From Thereva unica (Eukaryota; Arthropoda; Insecta; Diptera; Therevidae), in the NCBI GenBank assembly GCA_949987705.1, contig OX465282.1, positions 2,592,501-2,656,500 on the forward strand: a stretch of 64,000 nt of DNA, written 5' to 3'. How positions within the stretch are numbered: the stretch's first letter is position 1; the number at the start of each line of letters is the position of its first letter. Made by a program: the position numbers and the translations under genes. Of the stretch, positions 1 through 12,126 are shown in pieces. The notes beneath the pieces are model-generated. The model saw only the letters and a list, made by a program, of their open reading frames with translations, had not been told where the DNA came from and searched no databases.

Positions 1-2360
1 CCTTAAAATTGTTAAATATACAATCTAAATTAAAATACATAAAACAAATTAGTTCTTCTAGCTTATGAGACTTCAAGCCAAATCAACAAAGACGAGTATA
101 TTTAGCTCATAGTTTACACTCAATCACAAACAGCCAGTCATTGACCGAAGAAGCATCCTCTGTTATGCAATCAAGCACAATATCCACCCAAATAACTAAA
201 CCAAACTAAACAGAAGGCAAGGAATTGTCAGAATAAGTCATAAGACCAGTCTACAGTATTAACAACCTCCTCTTCAACACACACAATAGGAAGCAATCAG
301 AATTTGATAAACAATACTTCGGTATTCCACAATTAATCGATGAATAAACCAATAACGAAATCTATCTTCTACCCCCAAACCATTTATCTCAATATAACCT
401 TCATCGACGATGAAGTTAAAGATTTGCTGAAGAGAGGTTATCAACAATATAATAATAATAAAAACAACAAAAAAGTAGAGTGGTGATTCGAGTGAAATAT
501 TATGGCCAGCCAACCACCTTCCACCAACTTTTGGAATACTATAGGACATTTATCATAAAACCCAGTGACTTTGTTAATTATTACCCTGGAGGGACAAAAG
601 TTATCCATCGGGAAATAATGTCCCTAAATGGGGATAAACTTAGGAGAATAATTGCTGCGATGGTCTCGTCGACCAAGGGAGAGACAGGAGGTAAAAGGAG
701 CAATTCGGAGAATGGTTAAAGTTGGCAAAGTATGAAAAACCAGTGGAATACTACTGCAGAAGAGATTTAAACGCAGAGACGGAGTGATGTACTTGATTCT
801 GAATAAGATAAGCCTCGCAATTACATTATGGTAAAACAAGTTGGGGGAGAAGAAGCCTTCGAGCAAATTTGAATGGAAATGGAAAAATGATTGAATTACA
901 GAACCGTAATAGATGAGAGAAAAACGCTTCAAGTTAGGCAGGGATGAGATGGAAACTTTGCAAATCAACTGTGTTTAAATTTTGAACGATTTTGTATATG
1001 GTGTAGACGCTGTTCCAGCATTTTACGGTCAAGTAAGTAGATAATTATCGAGGAAAATAAGAAATGGAGTTGACGGGACAGCATGATAGCAGGGAGAAAT
1101 AGAATCACAGCATGGTTTCCGTAAATACTGGAAGGTTTCATATTTTCGTTGAATCGCATCCCATTCATCTGCAGAATGGAGAAAAAGGATTCAAGTTCTG
1201 CTGCTTCATTGATTTGATCATTTTTATTCCCTTCTATTGTTTCAGCATCGAGACTTGCCTTAACACTTTTAATGAGTGCGGTCGTTTCTGTACCTAGAAT
1301 GTTCTAGGCCTAGGGCAACGGTCGGCAACCTATGGCACTATAGATCTATGAAGATCTGTGATGGCACCGCACACTCGACAATCATGTCGACAACACCCTT
1401 TCATATTCATGTGGGACTGTTATAATGGCATGCGCACTTGCTATTCTGATAGATATGTGCAAACTACGAAAGGAATATATGCTACCGCAGCCGGAAATAG
1501 AGTGCTTCAATAAACATGTTTGAGCCCTTCTTAAAAAGTCTACAGCGCTCCCGTTTCGTACCAGTTCTATAGATCTATTTAGTATGCTAGTGGCACGATA
1601 TATGGTCATTATGATAATTACCAGTTTTTTACGTTCTATAAAACTTCTGAAGACTCCAGTAATACTTCTTTGGGAGCAAATTTGCAGCGCTCAAAATAAG
1701 CTTCCTTGAGCAGCACTCTCAATTTTTACCGGTGGGCGAAGACACAATTCATTCGAAAGTTGATATTAAGATCCCCATTCAGTCATTCAAATTCAGGCCA
1801 AGTATCACCACACACTCACCATCCGCCAACTGGATGGCGCATGCTGTACAGGAAAATTGACAAAAATCTTTATATCTGTGGGTATTTATTGTCAGTCCAG
1901 GCCTGAAGATCTGAACTTCTATTCAGTCTGAAGTTTTCATTGAGGGCATGTTGATTTTTCACTTGAATTAACAACCTGCCACGCTTAACTGTCGCCTTCA
2001 CCTACGTGTATATAGGGAATCATGAGGTCTTCTGCAGTCAACGGCCTGTCAGCCGAATGCCTTAAGTCAGACTGAATGGCCTTGAACGGAGCGCACCTAC
2101 CGACCTGGCTTGAAGGGCCACGGCCTGCCGGCGGCCTTTACGTGAATGGGGACTTAAAATTGCCTAAATTGCAGTAGTTTTTATTATCTGTTTTGTGGCA
2201 CATCAATGCATTTGGGTTCCCGACCACTGTCCTAGGGTATATATTTTCGCCACTCCCCAGTGCTTTCTTTGGTACGTAGGAAAGTATTCCGGCCAATGGA
2301 CCATCTGATGACGAAGCTGCACAAACCCCGGAACCATGTGAACCTAGCGCCATAAGGGTA
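1..2360. other. Unassigned AT-rich and repeat-like sequence
   Basis: No gene can be supported here. The first 480 bases are AT-rich without coding signal. From about 480 to 960 a decayed open stretch on the plus strand resembles generic repeat debris but matches no domain I can name. Around 1318-1345 the sequence GGTCGGCAACC followed by TATGGCAC looks like the end of a hAT-type element; no partner end was found. The short frames in this stretch overlap on both strands and lack conserved motifs. Confidence 0.4.
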
Positions 2361-2399
2361 CTTCATGGAAACCTGCACCTGCATCCTCCACCCTTTCGT

Positions 2400-4341
2400 A
2401 GAGAAGCATTTTACCCAGCATCTTCAGAAGCTTTATGGAAAAATCAGAGGACTTACCACAGGTTCAAATAAGCTCCGCCGTCGTCTGGTCCAAGTCCAGG
2501 GTATGAACGAGGGTGGCCGACCTGTCGAATTGGCCAGAATCGGGAGACCGAAGTATCTAGGCAAGAAACCGCATGGATATACGACCGAACTATTTACGAA
2601 ATAATGCTACACTGCATCCGGAGGAGGCAATGCGCCAACGTTGGGGACCAGGGATGCTGGCAAGAAGTGGATCACTTGCCGAAGACCCAAATTAGTCAAA
2701 CCGAAAATGGAAACTCAATTCGCGGCGCTCGCAATACCGGACGTTATCGATGCAGAAGTCGATCAGCGGAAACGAATGAAACACGATTGATTGAACAAAG
2801 AAGTTCGACAGAAAATTAAATCGGAACAACAACATCATAAAGTCTAGCACACGAACCGACGATTTCGATTTCGAACAGCCGACGAATCAGGGCCTGTACT
2901 CCTGAAGACGAGACGATATAGAAACGAAACGAAATAGCAAGACGAGACGAAAATATATTTCCTACTCCTGAAGACGATAATCTCGAACTTCCTTGTTTTT
3001 GCAAATTTTGACCTATTATGCAAAATAAATTTAAACTATCAAAATAATTAACAATCCCAACTTACATTTTAATCTCAAAACCGCTGACACACAACAAGCA
3101 CTAACGTCTAAACGAAGACGATTGCAAATGTGTCATCGTTTGTTTAGACGAAAACGAGACGATATCGTCTTCGCAGGTAGCATTTTGACAAAACGGTTTC
3201 GTTTTCGTTTCGTTTCGTCTTCGAGAGTACAGGCCCAGTTTCTCGATACCGAACCGACAATTATCGAGGTGAAGACGACAATAAAATCGCTGAAAAATGG
3301 AAAAGGCCGAATATAGATCAAGTAACCGCCGAAATGATCAAAGCCGGAGGTGATGTCTTATCAAAACGACTCCATGTCCTCATAACACACATATGGCATT
3401 CAGATCTTGTCCGGTCGGCGTGAAAGAAAGCGATTGTTGTGCCAATTTTGAAGAAAGGCGACATTTGGGAATGCAAGAATTATCGCGGCATTAGCCTCCT
3501 TTCGATCGTCGGCGAAGTATTTACGAAAATCATACAATCGAGACTGAAACATCGAGAGCAAACGAGATGGAAAGAACAAGCGGTATTTAGAACACATCGA
3601 GAATGCATTGATCAAATATTCGCTCTCCGACAGCTAATGGAAGAAAGAATTCGTTGCGGCAGACGAACTGTCGTCGTTTTCATCAATTTCAAATCTGCTT
3701 TCGACTGCGTCGATAAGAAGTGCTTGTAGAGAGCCTTGGAAACCGCACACGTGCTATTGAAAATCATCCAACTTCTCCAAGCGTCGTACGATGGCTCAAC
3801 CAGCTGCGTTCGTATTCGAAGCGACTTATCCGAGGAGTTCCCGATACAAACAGGTTTCCAACAGTGAGACGTCGCTTCGCCACTTCTCTTCAACGTTGTG
3901 ATCGACGCGATAATGCGTGAAACATTCGATGGACGACGCGAAATTCGATACAACTTGATGTTCGCCGATGATAAAGCCGTCATTGCCAACACAGATGCCG
4001 AAGCAACGGACATCTTATACGACATTGCCGGTATCGCCCGGTCATAGGGGTTACAAACTAATGCGGAAAAGACCAAGGTGCTAACTATAGACGGATCGAA
4101 AGCCAATGTTCACCTCGTTGGAACCCAAATCGAACAGGTTCCGATGTTCAAATATTTGGAATCATTAGTTGAGGAAAAGAGAGCAGCATCGACGGCATCT
4201 GTTACAGGTCAAGTTGGACGAAAGGCACTAGCTGCTAAACGGCTACCCTCCTCCCGAAATGCAATAAAATACAAGAGCACCCGTTTTTATAAAGACGTAT
4301 GCTTCCTGTTGACTGGGTGGAAAATCCATGGTAACTGGTAA
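2400..4341 (+). pseudogene. Decayed non-LTR retrotransposon, RTE-like reverse transcriptase
   Basis: This is the central part of a LINE polyprotein, broken by stops and frameshifts. The clearest part is at 3439-3729, where the frame reads KKGDIWECKNYRGISLLSIV and later FINFKSAFDCVD, the fingers region and motif A of a reverse transcriptase. A second frame continues from about 3730 to 4040 and includes LMFADDKAVIA, a degraded YADD active site (F for Y). From 4078 the frame covers the thumb region. The style (KNYRGISLL, then FADD) suits the RTE/craniofacial-development-2-like group seen in insects, but the clade is a guess. The copy is interrupted at 2890-3236 by a MITE. About 65 bases near 2510-2575 recur at 37383-37449, so another piece of the family lies there. 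Confidence 0.75.
2890..3236. mobile_element. MITE family A, copy 1 (347 bp)
   Basis: Terminal inverted repeats start GGGCCTGTACTCCTGAAGAC and end with the reverse complement (GTCTTCGAGAGTACAGGCCC). The interior is rich in short CGAAAC/GACGA words that are themselves inverted, and has no coding capacity. It sits inside the LINE at 2400-4341. Related copies lie at 6334-6650 and 58287-58490. No clear target-site duplication is visible, so the superfamily is open. Confidence 0.8.
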
Positions 4342-5560
4342 TTCTAGGGCACACAATACATTGCTGACAGATCTCCTACTTTCGATAGAGCATGATTGAA
4401 ACTAACTTTTCTACATCGCTCAATATTTTGCCCTTACCCAGTAGGTTTGAATCTACTGATAAATCATTCTCATCTCCTAATTGCATTCCCTTATAACAAA
4501 AACCAATTAACTACAAACAAAAAAACTAATATAAATTGAAGAATACAAAACTGCAACGCTTAAACACCAGCAAAATAAACCCAATTCATCAATCCATTAA
4601 CTAATTAAAAATAACCCATACTAATAAATAAAAGTAATTACTCTCTGTTGAAGTTTAGTATTAATAAAATTGCATCATCAAAAAATAATTAAATCAATAA
4701 ATAGATGATGGCCGCATCGAGAGAGTTTATGTTTGAAAACAAAAATCCATCACACCACCCCCAGCCAGCCAGCCACTAACAAGGGATATGACTTTTATAC
4801 AAGGTATCAATGTTGCACAAAATTAATATCGTAAAAAATTTTAATTAACACTAAAAAAATTTAAAGAACAAAAAAACAAACAGGTAAAGAGCTTGATTAA
4901 AACGATTTTACTACAGTGGATTACTCTACGGTTATGAAATGTTTATAAAGTAAAAGTAAGTAAAAAGTAATAAAATTGAACTTTCACTGAAATACCCTAA
5001 AATCTAAACATATAAAAACAAAAAAAGATTTATTTACAAAATAAAATTTGTTGATCTAGTGATAAGAATGTTATGAAATTTATAAATTGTAATTATATAA
5101 TATCAAAAGAGCAAATGAATGAAAATGTAATTAAAATCTAAAAAAAAGCTTTTAATCAAAAATAAATTTAATAAACACTTATAAATTTTTTGCTAAATAA
5201 TAAAAAAGAAATTGTCTAATTTGTTAAAAAGCAATATACTTCCTTTTTTATATATATAGGTACTTAAATATAAATGTGTAAAAATTAAACAAGACATTTT
5301 TATATTATATGTAGGTATGTAAATTAGATAAAATTAAGTTATTAGAAATTATATTCCTTTGATATCAAAAATTATAAAATTAAAATAAAATTCTATCTTG
5401 TAAAATTATTAAGTAAATTATTTGTATAGAAATGAAAAAAGAAGAATATGTAATAAAATATTTAATTCAAGCACAAAAATTGTTAGGTTTGTTTTAATTT
5501 GAACGTACGCTTCACTAGCACCAAAATCTTACAAGATTACTTGATTACAAGAAGCTATAT
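4342..5560. other. AT-rich non-coding stretch
   Basis: About 1.2 kb of sequence strongly dominated by A and T with many short poly-A and poly-T runs. I see no open frame with protein-like composition, no paired inverted repeats and no RNA gene. A short frame at about 4707-4782 ends quickly and is not supported. Confidence 0.5.
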
Positions 5561-5699
5561 ATGATTTTACATTTCAAAAAGGTTTTTACTAATTTCGTTA
5601 AGCCCCAGAGAAATGCTGGAATTAAGGAGGGCACAGCAAGGGACATATTTCAGACATTAAGCCAAAGCCTGAATTCAATTAGATATACGAGAGAGGGTG

Positions 5700-5783
5700 T
5701 CTTTATGGACAATTTTTGGCACTCTTGGGTAATTGTAGGATATCCTACAATTACCCAAGAGTGCCAAAAATTGTCCATAAAGA
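5700..5783. repeat. Perfect 84-bp palindrome without spacer
   Basis: The first 42 bases (from TCTTTATGGACAATTTTTGG) are exactly repeated as reverse complement in the next 42 bases, centred on GGATATCC at 5741/5742. There is no loop and no mismatch. It lies in repeat-like sequence just upstream of the LINE at 6.65 kb. Perfect zero-spacer palindromes are unstable in cells and in cloning, so it is either recent or an artefact of assembly. Confidence 0.95.
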
Positions 5784-6333
5784 AAATTGCAGAACAGAAT
5801 CAGGGCTCGACAAAGCCGATATTTCAACGATCTGCCCTATCGACTGGCCTGGATAGTCTTTACCTATATCAATAACACCACATTGGAGAAGTAAAGTCAA
5901 AGGACGGCTTGGATATTAGAATAGTAGAAGAGGATTCCGTCGATTACTTGCCCATCAATTTCAATGATATGGTTGTGCTAATGTTAATCTTTATCTTGGG
6001 TTGGGATAATATAAAGATACCCACCTGGTAGACTGGAATATACTTCTGCAGCTGCCCGCTAGCAGAAAAAGATAGATTGCATGGATTTCTCAATGAAAAC
6101 TTACGATTCAGGAAATTAAAAGATCACGTGTGCTGTTGTCAAAGGCACTATGGCCAAAAGTGTGTGGTATCAAAGTCCACTTAGTGAGGACGGCCCGTAA
6201 GAGGAAGGCTCCAAGTAGGGCTAAAAATCCCACAAGCTTTGGTTGACTACTACGGAGACAGTCATAATATGGCGAATGAAACTGAAAGACTCAAGCCGAA
6301 AGAGAAGGATGTTTCCAGCAGCAAAAAAGAACT

Positions 6334-6650
6334 GGGCCTGTACTCCCGAAAACGAGACGATGAGGAAACGAAACGAAATAACGAGACGAGACGAATATAT
6401 ATTTCCTACTCCTGGAGACGATAATTTCGTATTGCCTTGCGTTTGTAAATTTTCACCTATTATGCAAAACAAATTAAAACTATCAAAATAATTAACCATC
6501 CCAACATACAATTTAACAAGTCTAAACGAAGACGATTACAAATTTGCCATCGTTTCTTTAGACGAAAACGAGACGATATCGTCTTCCAAGGTAGCATTTT
6601 GACAAAACGGTTTCGTTTTTGTTTCGTTTCGTCTTCGGGAGTACAGGCCC
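6334..6650. mobile_element. MITE family A, copy 2 (317 bp)
   Basis: Ends are GGGCCTGTACTCCCGAAAAC and the reverse complement ending GGGAGTACAGGCCC. The 317-bp body aligns along its whole length with the copy at 2890-3236, including the internal CTATTATGCAAAAC and CATCGTTT...TAGACGAAAACGAGACGATATCG segments. This copy has the best-preserved termini of the three and lies directly before the LINE reverse transcriptase that starts near 6655. Confidence 0.85.
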
Positions 6651-6991
6651 TGAATAAAACTTCATCATTGATAGGTTCACCAAGGACGCGTTCAAAGCTC
6701 ACTTTCTTGACCATCTATGTGATTTTACAGCCTTACCACAGCTGGTCAAATTTATCATAAGTAGAGCAAGAATAGAATGGAGCCTCCAGCGCTATAAATC
6801 ACGAGGCCCAGACGGCATAGTGCCGGCACAACTGCAGCGCACCCTTAATGACATCATGGCCTGTATGCAGGCCATGTTTATTGCATTCCCTCTAGTTGGA
6901 AAGAGGTAAAAGTGGAAAAGCTTCCCATGCAACACCCAAAGACTTTAGGCCAATCATCTTTTCTATTGAGGGCTCTAGAAATGCTAATTGA

Positions 6992-7735
6992 CAGCGCCGT
7001 AACTAGGCATGTGCAGACGGTGCGGCGCACCAGGGCCCCCGGCCCTGAGGGGCCCCCGAAGATTTCTTTTTTTTAGAATTCGTTTTAAAGTATGAGCTAG
7101 AAAAGATCTTCGATAACGTTTTTATAACATTGTATAAAATTGGATCTACTTTTTTATGGAAAGGGCCCCTGGGAAACTTTTTTTTCTAGAACGCTCTTAT
7201 TAGTATCTAATAGAAAATGTTTTCGAGAACCCTTTTTTTAATGAACGCTGCTTTGTTAGAGAGCTTATGATTTTATTATTTACATGCATTAAGTAGCGAT
7301 TTCATGGGATGAGCGTTAGGCATTGGGCGTAAAGTTTTTTACAATGCAACAGACAAGTGCAGAAATATATCTTTCTCTTTCTGTTTCGTAAAAACCAGTA
7401 CAAACTTGACGCTCGACGCTTGACGCCCCTATGAATAAGACCTTTAAGTAGAGATTTCATGGGAGCGTCAAGCGTCGAGCGTTAAGTTTTTACAATGCAA
7501 CAGACAGAGAAAGAAATATAGTCGCTCTCTTTCTGTTGCATTGAAAACACTTGACGCTCAACGCTTGACGCCCACATGAAATTTCACCTTTAGGCACAAC
7601 GCTCTTTTGTTTTAAACTTCTCGTGCTCTCGCGTTGTACGAGCGAACGAAATCACATTTTTTTTTTAGAAATTCATTTTCAAGGGCCCCTTACGAAATCT
7701 TGCACAAGGGCCCCGAGACCCTCGCTACGGCGCTG
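6992..7735. mobile_element. Non-autonomous hAT element (744 bp) with perfect 8-bp TSD
   Basis: The element starts CAGCGCCGTAACTAGGC and ends GCTACGGCGCTG, so the first ten bases of each end are perfect inverted repeats of the CAG...CTG kind typical of hAT. It is flanked on both sides by CTAATTGA (6984-6991 and 7736-7743), an exact 8-bp target duplication. It has no transposase. Subterminal blocks of GGGCCCC occur at both ends. Two tandem hairpins fill part of the interior (7289-7440 and 7443-7593). It interrupts the LINE reverse transcriptase, so it is younger than that LINE. Confidence 0.93.
7289..7593. repeat. Two tandem hairpin units inside the hAT element
   Basis: Each unit of about 150 bp folds on itself. 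Unit two (7443-7593) has arms starting GATTTCATGGGAGCGTCAAG and ending with the near reverse complement CTTGACGCCCACATGAAATT. Unit one (7289-7440) is a diverged version with the same order of words (TTCATGGGATGAGCG ... GACGCCCCTATGAA). Both contain ACAATGCAACAGACA near the centre. They look like a small MITE that inserted or duplicated inside the hAT element. Confidence 0.75.
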
Positions 7736-9667
7736 CTAATTGAAATATATCTCAGGCAGACCATACCAACCTCGGAACTCTCTGACGCACAACACGCCTA
7801 TACAAAGGGCATATCCACGGATACTGCCCTTCACTTCATTGGTTTCAACCATAAAAAAAAATACTCGAGGTCAAGGGGTATACATTAGTAGCATTCTTCG
7901 ACATAGAGGGAGCGTTTACCAACGTACTCCCGGGCGCCATTACTCTGGTCTTGACGAAACTTGCAATCGAGGCGTTGCTGGTGTCTCTCATCTTCTCATA
8001 AAATGCTTACCGGCAGAATGGTGAGCTCGAGCGTAGGGGACCCCGCAAGGAGGAGTACTTTACCTACTTCTATGGGTCGTGACTGCAAACCAGCTGCTGC
8101 GACATTGCCATCATCCCAAAACAAAAATTTCCTCAAGTCCGCTGTGATATAATGGAGGCGGCGTTGGAAACCCTTTCAAACGGGGCGACTCGCGGACTCC
8201 CCATTAACCCTTAAAAACAGAATTAGTCCTTATCTCGAGGAGGTATAAAACCCCACCCTTAACTCCTCTCCGGCTTAACAATGTTAGGCTCAAATTTAGC
8301 AACAGTACCTGGGAATAATCCTGGACAAGAAGCTTCTCTAGAATTGAAACACAGTAGAGTGCATTAAAAAAGCGAACATAGCACTTTTCACTTGCAAAAA
8401 ATCCATAGGGAAGAAGTGGGGCTTCTCCCCTAACCTAATACGATGAATCCACATAGCGATTGCCCGCCCAATACTCCTATACGGGGTCTTAGTATGGTGG
8501 CCAACCTTGAGTAGGTCCACCAGGCAAAACAAACTACAGAAAGTGCAAAGATGTGCGGAGTTATGCATAACAGGGGCACTTCGCTTCAGACCTACAGATG
8601 CCCTAAATGTTATGTTATACTCCCTACTTTGAACCTTGTGCCAAGGGAAAACGCAACTATCGCAGCCTTTACAATAAGAATCTGGATCTTGGACCGGAAT
8701 CAGGGGAGGATCCTTTAAGGTGCTGGACTTTGTCACAATCCCCACGATTTTCCGATCCGAGGTCACCTTCACGAAGAATTACGAAGTCCACATCCCTCCA
8801 GGTCGTGAATGGAGTAATAGACCACATAGTATTCAGGATGCCATAAACCTCTGATTACTGATGGGTCTAAGCTCGAGGGTCAAGTAGGAGGAGTAGTCTT
8901 TTTGCAAGGAGCTTGGAATTGAAGCCTCCTTTCGACTACCCGATCGTTGCAGTTATACTAAGCGGAGGTTCTGACCATTTTTTTTAAGAAGTGAGGGGGC
9001 AACCCACATAGTGAACACTGCCGTCAAATTACACCTAGGTTCTAGCCATACATGAGGCTGTTCTGCAAATCGACCAGAAAAGCAGCAGATTTTTGCAGAA
9101 ACTGTAAAAATCTGGACGAGGAGCAAAGTGTACAGCATCTCCTCTGCCATTGTCCAGCCCTACGCAGAAGGAGACTACACTTTTGGTGAACCCTTCCTAA
9201 GCACGCGTGCGGAAATCTCGAAGATTTGGATCCCGCAACTAAGACGATTAATTAGGTCCTCGAGGTGGTTGAACGAAGAAACGACACTTTAACATCAAGT
9301 TTAAACTGGGATCACTATGGCCCATCATTTTGGCTTAACTGTATAAGATTAAGCCTACAGCTCAACCATATCTAACCTAACCTCCAGGAGCGGGGCACAT
9401 AATGTTGGCAGTACTTGAGAGATTAAAACAGGCCATGTGTCGATTACATTAAAGAGCTAACAGCATGTCTCGAGAAATTTCTCTGGACAGCTTCGATGCG
9501 ATCCTGATGCACTTTCTTATATGGAGACCACACAACGTATGGCTATTCAAAAATCGGCCTGACTAAGGAAACGAAAAGAGTCTTTAGTGTCGAGTCTTTA
9601 GTGCTACAGCGCTTCTCTTAATAAAATAAGCATTTGATTGGTTTTATTGCAGACCTTTTAGTTGGTG

Positions 9668-9912
9668 TGCTGAAAGTAGGTTACATGACAAGCCGGTTTC
9701 AGTCAAATTACGACTTTCAGTACAGCTCCTTTCTCCCTAAAGCACAGCGCGCCGCGCCGGCTAAAAGTTAAAATAAAACTACATTAAAACCACTGTCAAC
9801 TCACCAAATAAGCATTATTCCAGTTGAATTTAAACGACGCAGACACGACAAGAATCGACTATTAGCTTCACTTCATATGACAAAAAATACGACTTCCAGC
9901 ACAGGGATCAAA
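9668..9912. mobile_element. Short decayed MITE(s), CTGTGCTGAAAGTCG family
   Basis: Ends resembling GTGTGCTGAAAGT (9672) and ACTTCCAGCACAGGG (9893-9907) face each other, and a third related terminus, CGACTTTCAGTACAGC, lies at about 9710-9728. The same termini occur at 52465-52693. The unit has no coding capacity. Boundaries are approximate because the copies are diverged. Confidence 0.5.
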
Positions 9913-9974
9913 GTATACCCTAAGATCTTTAATGGCCATCGAATAAGCAAGTATAGAGCCATAGGGACTGAAGC

Positions 9975-10181
9975 ATGAGAGTTGAAACAAAATTTACAAA
10001 TAGGATAAATAGAAGAGGCCCTAAGTGGCTTCCTTGGGGAACCTCAGAACCCGTCTCTAAATATGAAAAGCCTGGATTAAAACGGCCTGTTTACGACCTC
10101 TCAAAGATGAATGCAACCATACCAGCATACTGCCATGAAAACCATTTGCTTCTAATGAAGACACAAGGAGAACGTGATTAA
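9975..10181 (+). other. Short unassigned open frame
   Basis: A 68-codon frame with no signal peptide, membrane segment or motif I recognise. It lies between a decayed MITE and a TIR element, so it is more likely repeat debris than a gene. No splice-site pattern or homology supports translation. Confidence 0.15.
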
Positions 10182-10371
10182 CTTTATCAAACGCTCATGG
10201 TAGTGTCTTCTCTTACTAACGAGTTGTCTTAGGGCAAACTCAATTATTTTTTGCCTATTTTAATTCTACTACTAGTGTGACACATCGACCATGTTGTTAC
10301 GAACTCTTATAAATCGAACGTTTGTAAGCCTGCCCATGTCCTTATCTGTATAAAATGAGTTATGACAAACA

Positions 10372-11338
10372 ATATGGGCAAAAACGCGGAAAAAGGCATA
10401 TGCGTGTCCGGAGCCGATGGCCATTTTAGAGTCGGAAATGAGTACCCAAAAAAAATGCTTTCGGTGGATACCGACCTAGACAACATTTTTCCACAAAAAA
10501 AAAACGGCCATACAGCCAGCCGGCAGGCCCCAGAAACTGTGCAAAATGTCCCCTCCGTGGCATGTCCCAACTATAAAAATCCAGATTAATTGCGCATATT
10601 AAATGGACCAACTTGTGCGATTCGGGATAGGACGTTCACGAATGGTTTTTGGGGCCTAAAACTTTGATTTTTTCTCTTTTATCGCAAACCGGAACGCCAG
10701 AATACAGAACTTACACGTATTCGAATTTTGTCCGAAATTTTCCGTTAAAATTGCGAACCGCAGTGCCGCTAGACAGAGCCTGCATGCGTTCGAATGTTCT
10801 GTTGTGGCTCCCTCTGCTCGGGGGATGTTTCATGAACCTGCAACAAATCGAAAACCCATTCGGCGCGTTCGATTTGAATCCCTAACTGTAAAATTCGCTT
10901 GCTCTAAAATTCAAAGTGCAAACGCATATTCAAACAAGTCCCCACCGTGGCAGTCGCGGTTTCAACTTCAAACCGAAAAAAACGCGTCAGAAGTGGAAAG
11001 TTCAAGTTGTTCTAAGAAGCTGCGGTCACCGGTAAGCGGAAATTCACTCAGGATTCTTCCTGAACTCAGAAAAGCGATTTTAAGTCAAATAGTCCCCTCC
11101 GTGGCGGTCCCCTCCGTGGCAGCTTTTTCTTGAAATCTTCAATAAAGATAGAAATTCTGAGAAAATTTCCCCAAGAAAGTTCCAAAATGGGTCGTACAGC
11201 CTTGTAACCCCTGTAGCAGAAACGGGCTTGTTTTGGGGCCATATGGGGGGAGAACCCACAAAAAACTCGGTCGGTAAACTTTTTTTTTGCTGGGTTTTGA
11301 ATGTGCAAATATGCCTTTTTTCGCGTTTTTGCCCATAT
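10372..11338. mobile_element. Non-autonomous DNA transposon, 967 bp, 30-bp TIRs
   Basis: The left end ATATGGGCAAAAACGCGG and the right end CGCGTTTTTGCCCATAT are inverted repeats over about 30 bases with few mismatches. Inside, the word CCCCTCCGTGGC (or CCCCACCGTGGC) recurs near 10549, 10941, 11095 and 11110, giving clustered direct repeats. A TTTTTGGGGCC word faces TTTTGGGGCC. No transposase frame is visible. The target duplication is unclear, so the superfamily cannot be given. Confidence 0.75.
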
Positions 11339-11339
11339 A

Positions 11340-12126
11340 TACTACGTATCCCAGATGAGTTGAATAGTTGAGTTGAGATTGTGTTGAAAAATAAAAAAGC
11401 TACACGTTACAAAAAATCACAAACAAAACACAGAGATGCTGCTGTCAACTAAAATCAACTATTCAACTACTGAACTTGCGTCTCTATGCCAAATTCAACT
11501 CAAGCCAGGTAGCAGAGCTAACTCGAGTTCAGTCGACCCTAATCCAACTCGACTCGTGTCTACATGTAGTTAGACACGGGTTCAACCTGAGTTAAACTCA
11601 TCATGTATACGTACTAATATATATTTAAAAATATTTAATAAACACCCAAATTATTATTAAACTATCTTTATTCACAAATACTTGGAAGAGTACAAGGCAG
11701 ACAATATACTGGTTTTTTTTTATGCAAAAAATTTTATAAATTTTAATACTCTCACTGCTTTTATTTATTTATTTTTATATATGTATATTTATTACACGCT
11801 TTTTATGTTTACTTTTTTACTTTTTATTATATAAAAATATAAACCTTTTTTTTATGTATTTCATATTTGTTATATATTTTTATTTGATATATATTTTTGC
11901 GTCAAAGTTTGCGTTTTTAACTTGACTACAAAATACAAAGTTTTTTTTTTTAGTTTTTAACTAAAAAAACCAAAAATTTACAAATTTTGTTTTTATTATT
12001 TATATATATTTTTTGAAAATGCAGCATTTTTTTTATATATAAATTTTTTTATCAATTTTCTTTTAAGTTTTTGCACAAAATTTTTTTTTAAAGCGACATA
12101 AATACTTGAGAACAATGCCAATAAAA
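11340..12126. other. AT-rich sequence downstream of RhoGDI
   Basis: Mainly poly-T and poly-A runs after about 11590. From 11350 to 11590 there is a patch of repeated AACTCGA/TTCAACT words without a clear unit. No gene or element boundary is supported. It lies beyond the 3' end of the minus-strand RhoGDI gene. Confidence 0.4.

Larger units (their letters stand above)
6655..9395 (+). pseudogene. Decayed LINE with RT, RNase H and C-terminal zinc knuckle
   Basis: A single LINE copy read in shifting frames. Before the hAT insertion the linker SRGPDGIVPAQLQ of the RT fingers is visible (about 6805). After it come FFDIEGAFTNV (motif A, 7894-7926), TPQGGVLYLLLWVVTANQLL (motif B region, near 8040) and, near 8857, ITDGSKLEGQVGGVVF, the first strand and catalytic Asp of RNase H. 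Near 9080-9165 a Cys/His cluster (CRNC...EQSVQHLLCHC) is the usual C-terminal knuckle. The same family occurs on the minus strand at 34736-35400. RT plus RNase H suggests the I/LOA/R1 group rather than RTE. Frameshifts and stops make it inactive. Confidence 0.8.

Noticed and set aside
274..549. Minus-strand frame with a hydrophobic stretch, possible membrane protein
   Set aside because: It is 91 codons in AT-rich DNA, overlaps a frame on the other strand and has no conserved motif or splice support.
1318..1620. Complete hAT element starting at GGTCGGCAACC
   Set aside because: Only one terminus is recognisable; no inverted partner or 8-bp duplication was found.
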